The notes under the pieces are model-generated. The model saw only the letters and a list, made by a program, of their open reading frames with translations. It was not told the origin of the DNA and ran no database searches. Position numbers and translations under genes: made by a program. From Loxodes magnus (Eukaryota; Ciliophora; Karyorelictea; Loxodida; Loxodidae): DNA of 64,000 nucleotides. Location: the NCBI GenBank assembly GCA_946699065.1, contig CAMPDV010002369.1, positions 1-64,000 of the forward strand, written 5' to 3'. Positions 62,550 to 64,000 of the stretch are shown here, one piece after another (position 1 is the stretch's first letter; the number at the start of each line of letters is the position of its first letter).

Positions 62550-64000
62550 AGATAATACTTAACTAGTGTGACCACTCATGGTCTTACAGGTACCTGTCTT
62601 GACGTCCCATAGTCTCACCGTATTATCATAACTTCCCGATACGATGAACTCTGAATCACTGGATATAGCCACAGCATATACAACATTAGTGTGACCACTC
62701 ATGGTCTTACAGGTACCTGTCTTGACGTCCCATAGTCTCACCGTATAATCTCCACTTCCCGATACGATGAACTCTGAATCACCTGGATATAGCCACAGAT
62801 CATACATGACTAGTGTGACCACTCATGGTCTTACAGGTACCTGTCTTGACGTCCCATAGTCTCACCGTCTAATCTCTACTTCCCGATACGATGAACTCTG
62901 AATCACTGGATATAGCCACAGATAATACATAACTAGTGTGACCACTCATGGTCTTACAGGTACCTGTCTTGACGTCCCATAGTCTCACCGTATTATCATA
63001 ACTTCCCGATACGATGAACTCTGAATCACTGGATATAGCCACAGCATATACAGAATTTTTGTGACCACTCATGGTCTTACAGGTACCTGTCTTGACGTCC
63101 CATAGTCTCACCGTATAATCTCCACTTCCCGATACGATGAACTCTGAATCACTGGATATAGCCACAGATAATACATAACTAGTGTGACCACTCATGGTCT
63201 TACAGGTACCTGTCTTGACGTCCCATAGTCTCACCGTCTAATCTCTACTTCCCGATACGATGAACTCTGAATCACTGGATATAGCCACAGATAATACATA
63301 ACTAGTGTGACCACTCATGGTCTTACAGGTACCTGTCTTGACGTCCCATAGTCTCACCGTATTATCTCCACTTCCCGATACGATGAACTCTGAATCACTG
63401 GATATAGCCACAGCAGATACATAACCTGTGTGACCACTCATGGTCTTACAGGTACCTGTCTTGACGTCCCATAGTCTCACCGTATAATCTCCACTTCCCG
63501 ATACGATGAACTCTGAATCACTGGATATAGCCACAGATCATACATGACTAGTGTGACCACTCATGGTCTTACAGGTACCTGTCTTGACGTCCCATAGTCT
63601 CACCCGTATTATCTCTACTTCCCGATACGATGAACTCTGAATCACTGGATATAGCCACAGCAGATACATAACCTGTGTGACCACTCATGGTCTTACAGGT
63701 ACCTGTCTTGACGTCCCATAGTCTCACCGTATAATCTCACCTTCCCGATACGATGAACTCTGAATCACTGGATATAGCCACAGCAGATACATAACCTGTG
63801 TGACCACTCATGGTCTTACAGGTACCTGTCTTGACGTCCCATAGTCTCACCGTATTATCATAACTTCCCGATACGATGAACTCTGAATCACTGGATATAG
63901 CCACAGATAATACAGAATTAGTATGACCACTCATGGTCTTACAGGTACCTGTCTTGACGTCCCATAGTCTCACCGTATAATCTCTACTTCCCGATACGAT

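Larger units (their letters stand above)
16079..64000 (-). repeat. WD40-encoding 123-bp tandem array, reverse part
   Basis: About 390 copies of the same 123-bp WD40 unit, now read on the - strand and running to the window end. The segment up to about 32147 mirrors the left array. Beyond that the units are the same family in other orders, with some alternatives rare or absent on the left: GYVSA, NVVYA, HYVSA, SSVLS and SSVIS in the 37-41 block, Ser at 15, Glu at 13, Phe at 24, and Lys at 36 in the HKNSV form. Indel density is uneven: very low at about 32.9-44.4 kb and high at about 47.3-57.8 kb. No non-repeat sequence interrupts it anywhere. Confidence 0.97.

Noticed and set aside
1..64000. 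CRISPR array
   Set aside because: The repeats are contiguous 123-bp coding units with no unique spacers, and the variable bases follow codons of a WD40 blade.
1..64000. Each 60-160 codon open frame as a separate gene
   Set aside because: They start at the internal Val GTG or at the GTG of TVRLW and end at recurrent stop variants. They are in-frame slices of one array with no ribosome sites or spacing between them.
1..64000. Ordinary non-coding satellite or centromeric repeat
   Set aside because: A 123-bp satellite would be a plausible size, but the unit is a clean WD40 blade, core variants that spread are mostly silent, and phase is kept over more than 11 kb. A dead coding-derived minisatellite remains possible.
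1..64000. Promoters, terminators, tRNAs, origins or insertion sequences
   Set aside because: No stretch departs from the 123-bp unit for more than a few bases, so there is no room for any of these except signals repeated in every unit.

Overview
The whole 64 kb window is one tandem array of a 123-bp unit that encodes a 41-residue WD40 (beta-propeller blade) repeat. I see no other gene, RNA gene, mobile element, promoter or terminator. About 520 units fit, and the array runs off both ends. No N-terminal effector or ATPase domain, start region or true 3' end is visible, so the window lies entirely inside a larger locus. The organism cannot be named. Intron-free WD40 repeats of very high mutual identity resemble fungal HET/NWD and other STAND-type receptors or protist WD40 proteins. 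The scale suggests a eukaryote, possibly a protist with a reassigned genetic code, but that is inference.

Layout. Positions 1-16076 read on the + strand. At 16077-16078 the orientation flips, and 16079-64000 read on the - strand. The first about 16.07 kb of the right half (16079-32147) mirrors the entire left part, almost base for base and including rare variants, so the window holds a near-perfect palindrome with arms of at least 16 kb and a 2-nt centre. The arms differ mainly by scattered single-base indels. This looks more like a fold-back read or assembly artefact than an old inversion, but a recent real inverted duplication is possible. From about 32148 to 64000 the array continues with non-mirrored units. 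About 32.9-44.4 kb is free of indels, about 47.3-57.8 kb is indel-rich, and 57.8-61.4 kb is clean again.

Unit structure. Numbering the Val of VAISSD as 1, the core is nearly invariant: [14 protein letters not shown], then [19 protein letters not shown], with W22, H35 and D16 as expected for a WD40 blade. Variation is concentrated at positions 13, 15, 17, 23, 24, 37, 38, 40 and 41, which in WD40 folds are largely the exposed loop and top-face positions. A small set of alternatives is recombined from unit to unit.

In-frame stop codons recur at four of these variable positions: TGA at 40 (very common), TAA at 38, TAG at 17, and TGA at 13 (rarer). Under the standard code the array is chopped into pieces of at most 285 residues. 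If TGA is read as Trp and TAA/TAG as a sense codon (Gln, Glu or Tyr), the clean stretches become open frames of up to about 11.5 kb. Either this is a huge diversifying WD40 gene in an organism with reassigned stops, or it is a dead coding-derived minisatellite. The substitution pattern in the core (shared variants mostly synonymous) favours a translated history.
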